Below are positions 17,827 to 26,082 of a stretch of 64,000 nt of DNA, piece after piece. The DNA is from Thauera sp. (GTDB taxonomy: Bacteria > Pseudomonadota > Gammaproteobacteria > Burkholderiales > Rhodocyclaceae). The notes below the pieces were generated by a model. It saw only the letters and a list, made by a program, of their open reading frames with translations. It was not told the DNA's origin and ran no database searches. Made by a program: the position numbers and the translations under genes. Each line of letters opens with the position of its first letter. The first letter of the stretch is position 1. The stretch is from the NCBI GenBank assembly GCA_024235615.1, contig JACKMB010000001.1:682001-746000 (forward strand), given 5' to 3'.

Positions 17827-19520
17827 GCCTGTCCGCCCGTATCCGGCGTGGTCGGGTGGCGCGCTTCACGCTCGCTGGTACCCACGCCGTAATGGCCCGG
17901 CGCGAGGATGTTCGCTGGATCGAGCGCAGCCTTGATGCGATCGTTCAGGCGCTTGAGCTCCGGCGCATCGTCATGAAGCGTGTCCCACGCGGCGAGTCCC
18001 GCGCGATACTGCTCGTAGCATCGTTTGCACATGTGATCGAGCAGCGCTGCATAGAGTTGCCTGCTGCGCTCAACCTCGTCGGGATCCTCCCGATCGTAGA
18101 TGATTGCCATCAGGCAGATCATCGAGCGGGGATTCATCAGCAGCATCGCAACGTAGTAATCGAAGCCGTGGGCGGCAAACAGGGCCTTGGTATCGCTCAC
18201 GTAGGGCCACAGATGCGCATTCGTGAACGGGAGAATCGGAGCGAACCAGATCAGCCCGCAATTGTCTCGCGCCGGGTGCACGGCCCCGACGGGCGGCGGC
18301 CGGCGCGCCCGGTAGTAGGCATGCTTGACGAAATACTCGGTGGGAACACCACGCTGGATCTTATGCACGAAGGGCGCCGACTCGAGCACAGGGAGCGAGG
18401 TGCCGGCCAGTCTTTGCGTCATCCCGCGCAAGGCTTCGCTCTTCCACGCCCACCTGACAATGCGTTCGATCCAGGGAATCTGCCAGTCAGCCACGAAAAT
18501 CAGCCGGCCGTAAGGGGCGAGCGCCTTGCGGATCAGTCTGCGCTGCTCTCGCACCAGGCTGCGAGTCCCGTAAATCGCACCAGCGCAACTCCATGGCGCG
18601 ACACCGTACTTGCTACGCAGCATGCCCAAGTCTGCATCGGTGAGCGCCCCGCCCTGCGGCACTGGCTCGGCGATCCGCTGCGTCAGGATCGTGAGCGAGA
18701 CGAAATCGTTGATCAGGTGCATCTTCGTCGTGACGACGCCCCCGAGGGCGAGCTTGCGGTACGCATCGACGACTGCAGGCATGTGGGACTCGTCAGAGAC
18801 TTGAAAAACGAAGGACTCATGACACTCCGGCGCCGGCATCAACCAGATCCCGGCCCTGGTCACCACGCCCAGATTCGACTGGGTGAACAAGCCCTCGAGA
18901 TAAGGACCGACGCCCCACTTATGGGTATGCCAGGTGTGAAGGCCCTCTCGCGTGCTTCCGGTGCGGACCACCTCGCCGTCCGCGAGCACGACTTCCAGCC
19001 CGCAGAGGTTGCCGAAATGATCGCCGTACGGCGTCTCGCCCACACCACGCTCGATCGCGTTGCCGATCACGCTGCCCTGCGCAGTGCCGTCGATGCAGTC
19101 GATCCACAGCTTGTGGCCGTGCTCGGCAAGATGGGCGTTGAACTGTTCATAGGTCACGCCCGGTTCGATGACGGCGTAGGCAAGTTCCTCATTGACCTCG
19201 AGGATGCGATTCATCCGCTCGAGGATCATAACCATCGCGCCGTCGGTGCAGGCGAGTGTCGTCGCGTAACCCCAGTTGCGCCCCTTGCTGGACGGCCACA
19301 CGGGTATGCCGTGGCGCGCGGCGATCCGCATGGTGGCAGCGACCTCCTCGGTCGAGGCTGGAAAAACGACTACCGCGCACTCGGTGCGCCAGGGGATGGT
19401 GCAGCGAGAATATTGGTCTAGCGCTTCAGGCGTGGTGAGCACGTGTTCGGCGCCGAGCACCGCATTCAACTCGGCCAGCACGCCGACGGGCAAGCGCCCT
19501 GAACGGTTCCTTGATTCCAT
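17823..19520 (-). CDS. VAO/PCMH-type FAD-linked oxidoreductase
   Basis: A 565-residue flavoprotein of the vanillyl-alcohol oxidase/p-cresol methylhydroxylase family. The FAD-binding half (residues ~60-260) contains WPSSKGRNWGYATT, IEPGVTYEQFNAHL, and GSVIGNAIERGVGETPYGDH. The C-terminal cap domain ends with RIKAALDPANILAPGHYG, the standard FAD-oxidase C4 close. Related enzymes oxidise para-substituted phenols and other benzylic or allylic positions. It is the first gene of the four-gene operon and starts with ATG. The gap of 209 bases to the divergent acyltransferase gene probably carries the promoters. The substrate is unknown. Confidence 0.87.
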   Translation of the reverse strand: MESRNRSGRLPVGVLAELNAVLGAEHVLTTPEALDQYSRCTIPWRTECAVVVFPASTEEVAATMRIAARHGIPVWPSSKGRNWGYATTLACTDGAMVMILERMNRILEVNEELAYAVIEPGVTYEQFNAHLAEHGHKLWIDCIDGTAQGSVIGNAIERGVGETPYGDHFGNLCGLEVVLADGEVVRTGSTREGLHTWHTHKWGVGPYLEGLFTQSNLGVVTRAGIWLMPAPECHESFVFQVSDESHMPAVVDAYRKLALGGVVTTKMHLINDFVSLTILTQRIAEPVPQGGALTDADLGMLRSKYGVAPWSCAGAIYGTRSLVREQRRLIRKALAPYGRLIFVADWQIPWIERIVRWAWKSEALRGMTQRLAGTSLPVLESAPFVHKIQRGVPTEYFVKHAYYRARRPPPVGAVHPARDNCGLIWFAPILPFTNAHLWPYVSDTKALFAAHGFDYYVAMLLMNPRSMICLMAIIYDREDPDEVERSRQLYAALLDHMCKRCYEQYRAGLAAWDTLHDDAPELKRLNDRIKAALDPANILAPGHYGVGTSEREARHPTTPDTGGQA

Positions 19521-19729
19521 CGGACGATTTCCCGAGATCGGACGAAATGAAGGATTTCACTCTACCCCAAGTACATGCACTGCGGAACGGTCTGCGCTGC
19601 CGCGAGAACCACCCTGCCGGAGCGCGGAACCGCCGACTCTGCTCGGCACATTGGAGGTGAATCGAATATCATCCATAAGCAAGCCGGCACACTCGCCGGT
19701 CCGGTCAAATCACGCTGGCAACCATCGAC

Positions 19730-20476
19730 ATGTCGCTCTTCGGGCTTTTCAATCTGGGCAAGGGCTTTCGTGAGCACTTCCGCATCGACGCAGCGCTGGA
19801 CGACACGCTCCGCGAAGACGTCTATCGCATCCGGCACGAGGTCTATTGCGAGGAACTCCGGTTCGAGCCGGAGCGCGCCGACCGACGGGAAATCGACACG
19901 TTTGATGCACATAGCCTGCACTGCCTGCTACGGCGAGTCGCTGAACCGCATACTCTGGTCGGATGCGCCCGCCTCGTGCTGACCGATCCGAAGGATCCGG
20001 ATGCGCCCCTGCCGTTCGAGCGCACTTGCGCGGGCGCACTCGATCCACGCATCGTCGATACGGCCGCACTGCGGCGCGACCGGATCGCAGAGGTGTCACG
20101 ACTGGCTGTGCGGGCACCATTCCGGCGACGCAAGGGCGAAGACCGTGTCGCAGCCAGCATCAGCAACGAGGACTTCGGAAGCGCAACACAGCCGCGTTTC
20201 CCTTATATCCCGATCGGACTGTATCTCGGGGCGATCTCGCTGGCGGTCCACAAGGACATCGAAACCCTCTTCGTCCTCACGGAACCACGGCTGGCAAGTC
20301 ATTTCTCCAAGCTGGGCGTCGATATCCGCCAGATCGGCGCACCGATATCCCATCGCGGTGTCCGCGTCCCATCGATGATGGATGTCGACAGCATCATCCG
20401 CAACATGCGCTCCCTCATGCGTCCGTTCTGGCGGGCAGTACACGAGGAAATCGGCCGCGGCTTCGAAAAGCCCTGA
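19730..20476 (+). CDS. PEP-CTERM/exosortase-associated acyltransferase (autoinducer-synthase fold)
   Basis: A 248-residue protein of the family described as exosortase-system-associated acyltransferase (TIGR03694-like), a GNAT-fold relative of LuxI-type acyl-homoserine-lactone synthases. The N-terminal half shows the pattern RIRHEVYCEELRFEP and then LVGCARLVL, in the place of the RxxxF...R residues of LuxI proteins. EVSRLAVRAPFRRRK follows. The known family occurs in genomes with exosortase, but its product has not been established as far as I know. It ends the accessory island. A strong hairpin between it and prpE stops transcription from the other side. Confidence 0.85.
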   Translation: MSLFGLFNLGKGFREHFRIDAALDDTLREDVYRIRHEVYCEELRFEPERADRREIDTFDAHSLHCLLRRVAEPHTLVGCARLVLTDPKDPDAPLPFERTCAGALDPRIVDTAALRRDRIAEVSRLAVRAPFRRRKGEDRVAASISNEDFGSATQPRFPYIPIGLYLGAISLAVHKDIETLFVLTEPRLASHFSKLGVDIRQIGAPISHRGVRVPSMMDVDSIIRNMRSLMRPFWRAVHEEIGRGFEKP

Positions 20477-20579
20477 TCGGGACAGGGGCGGCCAGGATTC
20501 CTGACCGATCCCCTCCCACACCACCCGGCATGCCGGTCCGCACCGGGCGATCCGAAGGGTGCGCCCATGCTGGGCGCAC

Positions 20580-20610
20580 AAAAAAGGGGCCGCAGCGTAC
20601 CGCGGCCCCC
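20580..20610 (-). terminator. Rho-independent terminator of prpE
   Basis: Read on the minus strand, GGGGCCGC and GCGGCCCC form a stem around an 8-base loop and run into six T. It lies 48 bases after the prpE stop codon and shields the island from the prpE transcript. Confidence 0.9.
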
Positions 20611-20657
20611 TCGCGGGAGTCCGCCATGCCGGCAGTCCCGCGGAAGCTGGTGAACAA

Positions 20658-22550
20658 TCAGCCCTTCAGCGCCACCTTGATCTGCTCGAGCGTGCTCGGA
20701 TCGTCGATCGTGGTCAGGTCGCCCGCATCGCGGCCTTCGGCCAGCGCCTGGATCGAGCGCCGCAGCATCTTGCCCGAGCGCGTCTTGGGCAGGCCGTTGA
20801 TGAAGTGCACACGGGCCGGACGCGCGATCGCGCCGAGGCTCTCGTCGACCTTCTTCATGACCTCCTTCTCGAGCGCGGCGCGCTTCTCGGGGGTGTCGAC
20901 GTCGGCGGCGTTCTTGACCACCGCGAAGGCCATCGGCATCTGGCCCTTGAGCTCGTCGGCCACGCCCACCACCGCCACCTCGGCGATCGCCGGGTGGGTC
21001 TGCACGGCCTCCTCGATCTCGCGCGTGCCGAGGCGGTGGCCGGCGACGTTGATGACGTCGTCCATGCGGCCGAGGATGGTGAAGTAGCCCTTGTCGTCCT
21101 TGATGCCCCAGTCGGACGAGGAATACACCACCGGCTCGGTGAACAGCGTGAAGTAGGTGCTGACGAAGCGCTCGTCCTGGCCCCACACGGTCGACAGGCA
21201 GCCCGGCGGCAGCGGCGGCAGGATGCCGACGATGCCCTTCTCGTTGGCGCCGCACTCGGTGCCGTCCTCGCGGAAGATGCGCAGGTCGTAGCCATACACC
21301 GGGAAGGCGGGCGAGCCGAGCTTGATCGGGCTGTCCTCGACGCCGCGGCAGATGGCGAGCATCGGCCAGCCGGTCTCGGTCTGCCAGTAGTTGTCGATGA
21401 CCGGGATGCCGAGCTCTTCCATGATCCACTGGTGGCTGGTCTCGTCCAGCGGCTCGCCGGCCAGGAACAGGTGCTTGAGCGAGGACAGGTCGTACTTCTT
21501 GAGGAAGGCCGGGTCCTGCTTCTTGAGCACGCGCACCGCGGTGGGCGCAGAGAACATCACCGTGACCCTGTACTTCTCGACGATCTGCCACCAGATGCCG
21601 GCGTCGGGGCGCAGCGGCGTGCCCTCGTACATGATCGTGGCCATGCCGGCGAGCAGCGGGCCGTAGATGATGTAGCTGTGGCCGACCACCCAGCCGATGT
21701 CCGAGGTCGAGAACATGGTCTCGCCCGCACCGCCGGTGAAGATGTGCTTCATCGACGCGGTCAGGGCCACGGTGTAGCCGCCGGTGTCGCGCTGCACGCC
21801 CTTGGGCTTGCCGGTGGTGCCGGAGGTGTACAGGATGTAGCTCGGTTCGGAGGACTCCAGCCACACGACCGGGACCTGGGCGTCCATGTGCCTGGCGCGC
21901 AGCTCGGCGTAATCGACGTCACGCCCTGCGACCTTGGCGAAGCCCTTGTCGAGGCCGCGATCGACGATCAGCACCTTGGCGGGCGGGAACTCCGCGAGCT
22001 TGCAGGCCTCGTCCACCAGGTGCTTGTAGGGCACCGGCTTGCCGTTGCGCATGCCAGCGTCCGAGCTGACCATCAGCACCGGCTTGGCGTCGTCGATGCG
22101 GGTGGCGAGCGAGCCGGCCGCGAAGCCGCCGAACACCACCGAGTGGATGGCGCCGATGCGCGCGCAGGCGAGCATGGCGAACGCGGCCTCGGCGATCATC
22201 GGCATGTAGATCAGCACGCGGTCGCCGCGCTGGACGCCGAGTTCCTGGTAGATCGCCGCCATGCGCTCGACCTCGCGCTGCAGCTCGGCGAAGGAATACA
22301 CCTTCTCCTCGTCGGTCTCGGTCGAGATGTACACCAGCGCGCGGTCGTTCGGGCGCGTGGCGGCGTGGCGATCGACGGCGTTGTAGCACAGGTTGGTCTC
22401 GCCGCCCTTGAACCACTTGACGAACGGCGGCTTGGAATAGTCGCAGACCTGCTCTGCGGGCTTGTTCCAATGCACGAGCTGGGCCTGTTCGGCCCAGAAC
22501 CCGTCGCGGTCTTCGATGGAACGGCGGTGGAACTGCTGGTAATCGGTCAT
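20658..22550 (-). CDS. prpE: Propionate-CoA ligase
   Basis: A 630-residue acyl-CoA synthetase of the acetyl-CoA synthetase subfamily, matching PrpE in length and in the N-terminal FHRRSIEDRDGFWAEQAQ segment. It activates propionate with ATP and CoA. Motifs include YTSGTTGKPKG near residue 240, the DNYWQTETGWP substrate region near 390, and the C-terminal PKTRSGKMLRR, whose Lys is the acetylation-regulated catalytic lysine. No prpBCD genes are near. The acryloyl-CoA-reductase-like gene upstream would also produce propionyl-CoA, so the pair may serve C3 metabolism. It ends at a strong terminator. Confidence 0.93.
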   Translation of the reverse strand: MTDYQQFHRRSIEDRDGFWAEQAQLVHWNKPAEQVCDYSKPPFVKWFKGGETNLCYNAVDRHAATRPNDRALVYISTETDEEKVYSFAELQREVERMAAIYQELGVQRGDRVLIYMPMIAEAAFAMLACARIGAIHSVVFGGFAAGSLATRIDDAKPVLMVSSDAGMRNGKPVPYKHLVDEACKLAEFPPAKVLIVDRGLDKGFAKVAGRDVDYAELRARHMDAQVPVVWLESSEPSYILYTSGTTGKPKGVQRDTGGYTVALTASMKHIFTGGAGETMFSTSDIGWVVGHSYIIYGPLLAGMATIMYEGTPLRPDAGIWWQIVEKYRVTVMFSAPTAVRVLKKQDPAFLKKYDLSSLKHLFLAGEPLDETSHQWIMEELGIPVIDNYWQTETGWPMLAICRGVEDSPIKLGSPAFPVYGYDLRIFREDGTECGANEKGIVGILPPLPPGCLSTVWGQDERFVSTYFTLFTEPVVYSSSDWGIKDDKGYFTILGRMDDVINVAGHRLGTREIEEAVQTHPAIAEVAVVGVADELKGQMPMAFAVVKNAADVDTPEKRAALEKEVMKKVDESLGAIARPARVHFINGLPKTRSGKMLRRSIQALAEGRDAGDLTTIDDPSTLEQIKVALKG

Positions 22551-22687
22551 TGCTTCCTCTCCCGTCTGCCTTCAATGATCGTGTTGTTGCACGCGACGTG
22601 TGCGGGCCCCTCGGCGCCGGGACAGCGCCTCGAAACCCGCTTGCACACCCCTTTTCGGACGGCCCCGCAGCTGCGGCCGCCGTCCGC

Positions 22688-23860
22688 TCATCCGCCCCCG
22701 CCCTTGTCGTGGAACTCGCGGAGTCTTGCGAGCGGTAGTCCGGATTGAAGCCTGGATTCTAGCAATTCGAGCAGCGGCAGCAGCGCGCCGACGAGCGCGG
22801 GCAGCTGCCCGGCGACCTCGTCGCGCGCGCCAGCGCGCAGCAGGCGCAGCGCGCCATCGACGCTGGGGATGCGCGCGAGCTCGCGCTCGATCGCCGCCGG
22901 GTCGACCACGCCGCCCTCGGCGACGACGCGGTTGCCACCCGCCGCACGCGCCTGGTCGGCGCGCTCCTGGGCGAGCGCGAGCAGCGCGCCGATCGCCTCG
23001 CGACCATCGGCGACCGCGCTGGCGACGCCGATGCTCAGCGTCACGCGGATGCGCTCGTCGCGGTAGGCCATCACCAGCTTCTCGACGCCTTCGCGCAGGC
23101 GCAGCGCGAAGGCGCAGGTGGACACGCGGTCGATGCCCGGCGACAGCAGCGCGAAGCAGGCCTGGCCGTGCTGCGACAAGGTGTCCTCGGCGCGGATGCG
23201 CCCGCTCACCAGCTTGCCGAGCTTGCGCAGGATCAGCTGCACGACCTGCACGCCGTAGCGCGCGGCGAGCTCGTCGAACTGGTCGATGCCGATCACCATC
23301 GCGCCGATGTCGGCCTGGCGCCGGCGCGCCTCGGCCACTGCCTGGGCGCCGTGGTGCTCGAGGTAGGCCTCGGTCGCGAGCCCCGACTCGGGGTCGACCG
23401 GGCTCTGGCGCTCGAGCGCGGCGCGGCTGCGCTCGAGCTCGCCCTGTGCCTTGGACAGGCGCAGCAGCGACATCAGCGTGGCGAGCAGCTCGACCCCGCC
23501 CGTGCCCTTGGTGACGAAGCCGTTGGCACCGAGGGCGAGCGCGCGTTCGCGCGCGGACTCGTCCTCGTCGCCGGAGATGATCACCACCGGCAGGTCGCGC
23601 ACCCGTGGCAGCTTCGAGGCGCGCAGGCGCTCGAGCAGGCCGTAGCCGTCCAGACGCGGCATGCCGATGTCGGTCAGCACGATCTCGATCGCCGGATCGA
23701 CCAGCAGCGCCTCCCACGCGGCCTCGCCGTCGGGCTCCTCGCGCGCCTCGAAGCGGCCGCGGATATGCTTGACGATGGACGCGCGCACCATGCGCGAGTC
23801 GTCCACGACGAGGATGCGCGGCAGCCTGCCGTCCGCGTCGGTCGTCGGCGCCTGGTCCAT
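22688..23860 (-). CDS. Response regulator with degenerate GGDEF domain
   Basis: A 390-residue protein. Residues ~15-135 are a receiver domain with the phospho-Asp in IVLTDIGMPRLDG and the conserved Lys in FVTKGTGG. Residues ~165-310 resemble a GGDEF domain (GIDQFDELAARYG, IRVTLSIGVAS), but the catalytic signature is replaced by HGQACFALL, so diguanylate cyclase activity is unlikely. A further C-terminal region of ~80 residues has no recognised domain. It lies 10 bases after the acryloyl-CoA reductase-like gene and is probably cotranscribed. No cognate kinase is adjacent. It could act as a c-di-GMP or GTP sensor or a scaffold. Confidence 0.85.
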   Translation of the reverse strand: MDQAPTTDADGRLPRILVVDDSRMVRASIVKHIRGRFEAREEPDGEAAWEALLVDPAIEIVLTDIGMPRLDGYGLLERLRASKLPRVRDLPVVIISGDEDESARERALALGANGFVTKGTGGVELLATLMSLLRLSKAQGELERSRAALERQSPVDPESGLATEAYLEHHGAQAVAEARRRQADIGAMVIGIDQFDELAARYGVQVVQLILRKLGKLVSGRIRAEDTLSQHGQACFALLSPGIDRVSTCAFALRLREGVEKLVMAYRDERIRVTLSIGVASAVADGREAIGALLALAQERADQARAAGGNRVVAEGGVVDPAAIERELARIPSVDGALRLLRAGARDEVAGQLPALVGALLPLLELLESRLQSGLPLARLREFHDKGGGG

Positions 23861-23870
23861 GGCAGCGGGC

Positions 23871-24866
23871 TCAGGCGCCGATGCGCACGACGGTGCGGCC
23901 CTTGACGCGGCCGTGGATGAAGTCGTCGAAGGCGCCCGGCAGCGCGTCGAAGTCGATCGTGCGCGTGATGGCAGCGAGGTGGCGCGGCTTGAGGTCGGTC
24001 GCCAGGCGGTCCCAAACCCGCTGGCGGGTCGGAAAGCCCATGTAGCCCGAATCCACCCCGAGCAGGCTCACGCCGCGCAGGATGAACGGGAACACGGTGG
24101 TGTCGATGTTGAAGCTCGCCGCGTTGCCGATGCTGGCCACCGTGCCGGCCTGCTTCATGGTCGCCAGCACCCAGTGCAGGATCTGCCCGCCGACGTTGTC
24201 CACCGCGCCGGCCCAGCGCGCCGCCTCGAGCGGCCGCACCTTGTCGAAGTCGATCGACGAGCGCAGCAGGATCTCGGCCGCGCCCAGCATCTTCAGATAG
24301 TCGGCCTCGGCCTCCTTGCCGGTGAGCGCGACCACGTGGTAGCCGAGCTGCGCCAGCATGTCGATGGCGAGCGCGCCGACGCCGCCGGTGGCGCCGGTGA
24401 CCACCACCGGCCCGTTGGCCGGCGCCAGGCCGTTGTCTTCCATGCGCACGATGCCGAGCGCGGCGGTGAAGCCGGCGGTGCCCAGCGCCATGGCCTCGAA
24501 GAGGTCCAGCCCGGCTGGCAGCGGCACCACCCAGCCCGCCGGCACGCGCGCGTACTCGGCAAAGCCGCCATGGTGGGCTACGCCGATGTCGAAGCTGGTG
24601 GCGATGACCTTGTCGCCCGGCTGGAAGCGCGCATCGGCGCTGCCGACCACCTCGCCGCACAGGTCGATGCCGCCGACGCAGGGGAAGCGGCGGATGATCT
24701 TGCCCGCGCCGGTCGCGGCGAGCGCGTCCTTGTAGTTGATGCTGGAGTAGTGCACGCGGATCGTCACCTCGCCCGCGTCGAGCTGGTCGACACTCATCGT
24801 GCGCATGCCGGCGACCACCTTGCGGTTCTCGTCCTGGTCGATCACGAAGGCCTTGAAGGGATTCAT
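23871..24866 (-). CDS. acuI: MDR-family acryloyl-CoA reductase-like (AcuI/YhdH)
   Basis: A 331-residue zinc-free medium-chain dehydrogenase of the YhdH/AcuI type. It has the typical opening KAFVIDQDENRKVVAGM, then HYSSINYKDALAATGAGKI, and the NADPH site VTGATGGVGALAIDMLAQLG near residues 150-170. AcuI reduces acryloyl-CoA to propionyl-CoA in 3-hydroxypropionate and DMSP-related pathways; family members also act as general quinone or enoyl reductases. It leads a two-gene unit with the response regulator, with prpE just downstream in the same orientation. The symbol rests on family resemblance and context. Confidence 0.78.
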   Translation of the reverse strand: MNPFKAFVIDQDENRKVVAGMRTMSVDQLDAGEVTIRVHYSSINYKDALAATGAGKIIRRFPCVGGIDLCGEVVGSADARFQPGDKVIATSFDIGVAHHGGFAEYARVPAGWVVPLPAGLDLFEAMALGTAGFTAALGIVRMEDNGLAPANGPVVVTGATGGVGALAIDMLAQLGYHVVALTGKEAEADYLKMLGAAEILLRSSIDFDKVRPLEAARWAGAVDNVGGQILHWVLATMKQAGTVASIGNAASFNIDTTVFPFILRGVSLLGVDSGYMGFPTRQRVWDRLATDLKPRHLAAITRTIDFDALPGAFDDFIHGRVKGRTVVRIGA

Positions 24867-25049
24867 CCGGGAGTCTCCTGTCGATGTGGCGTGCAGCCCT
24901 GCGGCCGCGCTGATTCATAATTATAGCTGCAACTCGGAATCTGCCCGAACACCGTTCGCCGCCTCAAGTTCGCGCCGCGGCAGCCGTCAATCCGGATTGA
25001 TCCCGTGCGCCGCACCGCTGCCACACCGACCGCGCCAGAGACCGCGACC

Positions 25050-25913
25050 ATGCCCCTGCTGCCCAGCCCCCTGCCCTCGTCCGCAGCCTACATCGACGCC
25101 TTCAGCCGCGCCGGGCTGCCCGTCCTGCGCCACACCGCGCGCGCCTTCGAGGAGCTGCGCGGCGCCGAACACCCGCCCGGCGCGCGCGAGATCGCCGCGG
25201 TGGTGCTCGCCGATCCGCTGATGACCCTGCGCCTGCTCACGCATCTCGAGTCGAACCGGCGCGCCTCGCAGAACCACGACATCACCACCATCGAGCGCGC
25301 GGTGCTGATGCTGGGCGTGGAGCCCTTCTTCACCGCCTTCTCCGCGCTGCCCACGGTGGAGGACACCCTCGCGGCGCATCCCAAGGCGCTCGTCGTGGTG
25401 CTCAAGCTGATCGCGCGCGCACGCCGCGCGGCCACGCTCGCGCGCGAGTTCGCGACCATGCGGCGCGATCACGAGGTGCAGGAGATCACCGTGGCCACCC
25501 TGCTGCGCGAGGCCACCGAGATCGTGTGCGCGATCCATGCGCCGACGCTCACCCTGGAGGCGATCGCGCGCCGGCAGGCCGATCCCGCGCGGCCCGCGGC
25601 CGAGGTGCAGCGCGAGGTCTTCGGCGTCAGCGCCGCGGAGCTGCAGCACGCGCTGATCGCCGCGTGGCGGTTGCCGGGCCTGCTCGCCGGGCTGCTCGAC
25701 AGCGACCACGCCGACAACCCGCGCGTGCGCACCATCACGCTCGCCACCCGCTTCGCCCGCCACCAGGCGCGCGGCTGGACCAGCCCGGCGCTGCAGGACG
25801 ACCTGGCCGAGCTCGAGGCGCTGCTGCACCAGCCGCGCGAGAGCCTGCTGCAGCGCCTGGGCGTGCCGGCCGATCTGCGTGCCGGCCTGCTGCCGGACAC
25901 GCAGGCGGAGTGA
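25050..25913 (+). CDS. HDOD-domain protein
   Basis: A 287-residue protein resembling a single HDOD domain, a catalytically dead relative of HD phosphohydrolases found in signalling proteins. The opening LPVLRHTARAFEELRGAE, then ADPLMTLRLLTHLESNR and TTIERAVLMLGVEPFF, is the standard HDOD helix pattern. I start it at ATG 25050; an in-frame GTG at 25005 would add 15 residues without a better ribosome site. It is divergent from the acuI-like gene. A signalling role is plausible but no partner domain (GGDEF, EAL, REC) is fused. Confidence 0.83.
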   Translation: MPLLPSPLPSSAAYIDAFSRAGLPVLRHTARAFEELRGAEHPPGAREIAAVVLADPLMTLRLLTHLESNRRASQNHDITTIERAVLMLGVEPFFTAFSALPTVEDTLAAHPKALVVVLKLIARARRAATLAREFATMRRDHEVQEITVATLLREATEIVCAIHAPTLTLEAIARRQADPARPAAEVQREVFGVSAAELQHALIAAWRLPGLLAGLLDSDHADNPRVRTITLATRFARHQARGWTSPALQDDLAELEALLHQPRESLLQRLGVPADLRAGLLPDTQAE

Positions 25914-25953
25914 GCGGAGCGCACCGCAGCCCGGCGGCTCGCGGCCAGCCCCT

Positions 25954-26082
25954 TCAGCCGCAGAGCAGGATCAGGTTGCTGAAGTCGAGCAGCAGCGCCG
26001 GCTGCTGGTAGGCGGCGAAGAGCAGGCCGAGCACGATCGCCGCCAGCACGACCAGCGCCAGGCGCAGCAGCGCTTTCTTCAT
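25954..26082 (-). CDS. 42-residue membrane peptide coupled to MFS gene
   Basis: A short frame starting ATG at 26082 and overlapping the stop of the MFS gene as ATGA. The product is 42 residues with one strong hydrophobic helix (residues ~5-25, LRLALVVLAAIVLGLLFAA) after a positively charged start (MKK), and a hydrophobic tail. The coupling, charge pattern and length fit a real small inner-membrane protein, possibly a partner or regulator of the transporter. I do not recognise a family, and it could be an incidental frame. Confidence 0.5.
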   Translation of the reverse strand: MKKALLRLALVVLAAIVLGLLFAAYQQPALLLDFSNLILLCG

